Assembly (NCBI RefSeq): GCF_000020125.1
Contig: NC_010676.1
Coordinates: forward strand, 3,038,001 to 3,102,000
Source: Paraburkholderia phytofirmans PsJN
GTDB lineage: Bacteria; Pseudomonadota; Gammaproteobacteria; Burkholderiales; Burkholderiaceae
Length of the DNA stretch: 64,000 bases
Direction: 5' to 3'
Of this stretch, positions 62,994 to 64,000 are shown in pieces. The translations under genes and the position numbers were made by a program. Position 1 is the first letter of the stretch. Every line of letters begins with the position of its first letter. The notes below the pieces were generated by a model. That model was not told where the DNA came from. It saw only the letters and a list, made by a program, of their open reading frames with translations, and made no database searches.

Positions 62994-64000
62994 ATGAACC
63001 GTCTGACACTGAAACAGAAGTTGTGGGTGCCGTTGCTGCTGTGCTGGGCCGCGCTCCTGATCGTGACCGTTGTGAACGCGTACGAAGCGCGTAACGGTCA
63101 AATGGACGCACGGCGCGCGGATCTGGCCGACGTCACCGACATGGCGGTATCGATCGTCGCGGACTATGCGAAACAGGCCGACGCCGGCAAGCTCTCCGTC
63201 GACGAAGCGAAGCAACAAGCGATCGCCCGCATCAATGCGCAACGTTACGGTGCCTCGGGTTATGTGACGATCGTGCGCAGCGACTCGGTCATGGTCGACC
63301 ACCCGATGAGCCCGAAGCTGAACGGCAAGGACATGGGTGGTTTCCGCGACGCCAAAGGCAACGCGCTGTATCACGACATCGCTCAGGCCGGCGGCTCGGC
63401 GGCCGGCGCCGGATATCTGCGCTACTGGTGGCCCAAACCCGGCGAAACGACACCTAGCGAGAAGATCGGCTATGTGAAACGCTTCGCCCCGTGGGGCTGG
63501 GACTTCATCGCCGGCGCTTACATGGACGACATTCAGGCGCAGTTCTACACGACGCTCGCACGCTCGGCCGGCATGCTCCTGGTACTCGGCGTGATCGTGT
63601 CGTTCGTGGCGTCGCGCGTGGTGCGCAGTGTGTCGCGCTCGATTGGCGGCGAGCCTTCCGCCGCGGCCTCGATTGCGATGCAGATCGCGCGCGGCGATCT
63701 GGCCACTCGCATCGAACTGCGCCGCGACGACACGTCGAGCCTGCTGTTCTCGCTGCGTGAGATGCGCAATCAACTCGCGTCCACCGTCGCGCGGATCAAG
63801 AACTCGGCGGAGACGATCACCGTCGCCTCGAAAGAAATCGCCGCGGGCAATCTGGATCTGTCGAGCCGCACCGAGGAACAGGCCGCGTCGTTGCAGCAGA
63901 CCGCCGCCAGCATGGACGAACTCACCAAGACCGTCACGCAGAACGCCGACAATGCGGCCACTGCGTCCGAACTGGCTAGCGACGCGTCGAGCATCGCCGC
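62994..64000 (+). CDS. Methyl-accepting chemotaxis protein, N-terminal part
   Basis: A chemoreceptor cut by the right edge of the window; 335 codons are visible. Order: TM1 (LWVPLLLCWAALLIVTVVNAY), periplasmic single Cache domain (about 35-185, with RYGASGYVTIVRSDSVMVDHPM and WGWDFIAGAYMDDI), TM2 (AGMLLVLGVIVSFVAS), HAMP (about 205-260), and the start of the signalling domain (NLDLSSRTEEQAASLQQTAASMDELTKTV), which includes a methylation-helix Glu/Gln pattern. The Cache type often senses organic acids. The start at 62994 gives the usual MNRLTLKQKLW leader. Confidence 0.93.
   Translation, partial: MNRLTLKQKLWVPLLLCWAALLIVTVVNAYEARNGQMDARRADLADVTDMAVSIVADYAKQADAGKLSVDEAKQQAIARINAQRYGASGYVTIVRSDSVMVDHPMSPKLNGKDMGGFRDAKGNALYHDIAQAGGSAAGAGYLRYWWPKPGETTPSEKIGYVKRFAPWGWDFIAGAYMDDIQAQFYTTLARSAGMLLVLGVIVSFVASRVVRSVSRSIGGEPSAAASIAMQIARGDLATRIELRRDDTSSLLFSLREMRNQLASTVARIKNSAETITVASKEIAAGNLDLSSRTEEQAASLQQTAASMDELTKTVTQNADNAATASELASDASSIA

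Noticed and set aside
62700-63773. 357-codon minus frame opposite the chemoreceptor
   Set aside because: Antisense shadow of a clear Cache-HAMP chemoreceptor gene.
1-64000. CRISPR arrays, insertion sequences, phage genes, toxin-antitoxin pairs
   Set aside because: None seen on reading both strands: no regularly spaced direct repeats other than the KfrA-like coding repeats, and no transposase, integrase or defence-family motifs.

Overview
The window is GC-rich with strong G/C third-position bias. Its gene content (Kup, MntP, GlpSTPQV glycerol ABC importer, oxalate cassette, PcaQ/PcaHG, KfrA-like protein, H-NS-family protein, many LysR regulators) points to a beta-proteobacterium of the Burkholderia/Paraburkholderia group: a soil- or plant-associated catabolic generalist. 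I see no rRNA, tRNA, CRISPR array, insertion sequence or prophage. A KfrA-like gene and an AT-rich patch near 45.5-46.6 kb hint at plasmid or second-replicon ancestry for that part, but this is inference. The organism assignment comes from gene content only.

Layout. 1-2.9 kb: 5' part of the kup K+ transporter (minus strand); a yybP-ykoY Mn2+ riboswitch in front of mntP; ppnP nucleoside phosphorylase. 2.9-6.9 kb: a CHASE-PAS-PAS-GGDEF-EAL c-di-GMP protein coupled by a GTGA overlap to an orphan periplasmic binding protein. 7-9.3 kb: SnoaL-like protein, membrane-anchored catalase-family peroxidase and cytochrome b561. 9.3-15.3 kb: glycerol ABC importer operon glpS-T-P-Q-DUF2160-V (minus), with two ATPases carrying complementary motif losses. 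15.7-20.7 kb: S9 peptidase, epoxide hydrolase, GST-like protein and GDSL lipoprotein. 21-24.8 kb: a LysR gene broken by one nonsense codon, a dicarboxylate/amino-acid symporter and a tandem-fused Asp/Glu racemase. 26.7-31.1 kb: oxalate operon (oxalate:formate antiporter, oxalyl-CoA decarboxylase, formyl-CoA transferase) followed by a single-domain PAS protein with a FixL-like histidine.

31.7-36.6 kb: LysR, MFS, nitronate monooxygenase, MFS. 36.6-41.5 kb: two pstS genes flanking a CHAD (polyphosphate-binding) protein and a ZntB-like transporter; the second pstS has a Pho-box-like site. 41.6-44.5 kb: KfrA-like protein made of six coiled-coil repeats of about 91 residues (13 heptads). 44.8-47.2 kb: Asp/Glu racemase-like protein, a hypothetical protein, an AT-rich gap and an XRE-cupin regulator. 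47.3-51.3 kb: D-2-hydroxyglutarate dehydrogenase-like flavo/Fe-S protein next to HglS (2-oxoadipate to D-2-hydroxyglutarate), an apparent end module of lysine catabolism, with a divergent LysR. 52.5-56.3 kb: HPPD-like dioxygenase, pcaQ and pcaHG with two PcaQ-box-like palindromes. 56.4-64 kb: D,D-peptidase with a long basic arm, an H-NS-like protein with an altered DNA-binding loop, LysE exporter, CspA, a small unknown protein, acyl-CoA ligase with a divergent Crp/Fnr regulator, and the start of a chemoreceptor.

The main functional themes are carbon-source uptake and breakdown (glycerol, oxalate, lysine, protocatechuate, organic and amino acids), each beside its own regulator, plus phosphate and metal homeostasis. 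I did not find a clearly unprecedented multi-gene defence or mobile system. The strongest unusual signals are the KfrA-like repeat architecture, the asymmetric Glp ATPase pair, the half-degenerate fused racemase beside a broken regulator, the coupled binding-protein/c-di-GMP pair, and the H-NS-like protein lacking its usual arginines.
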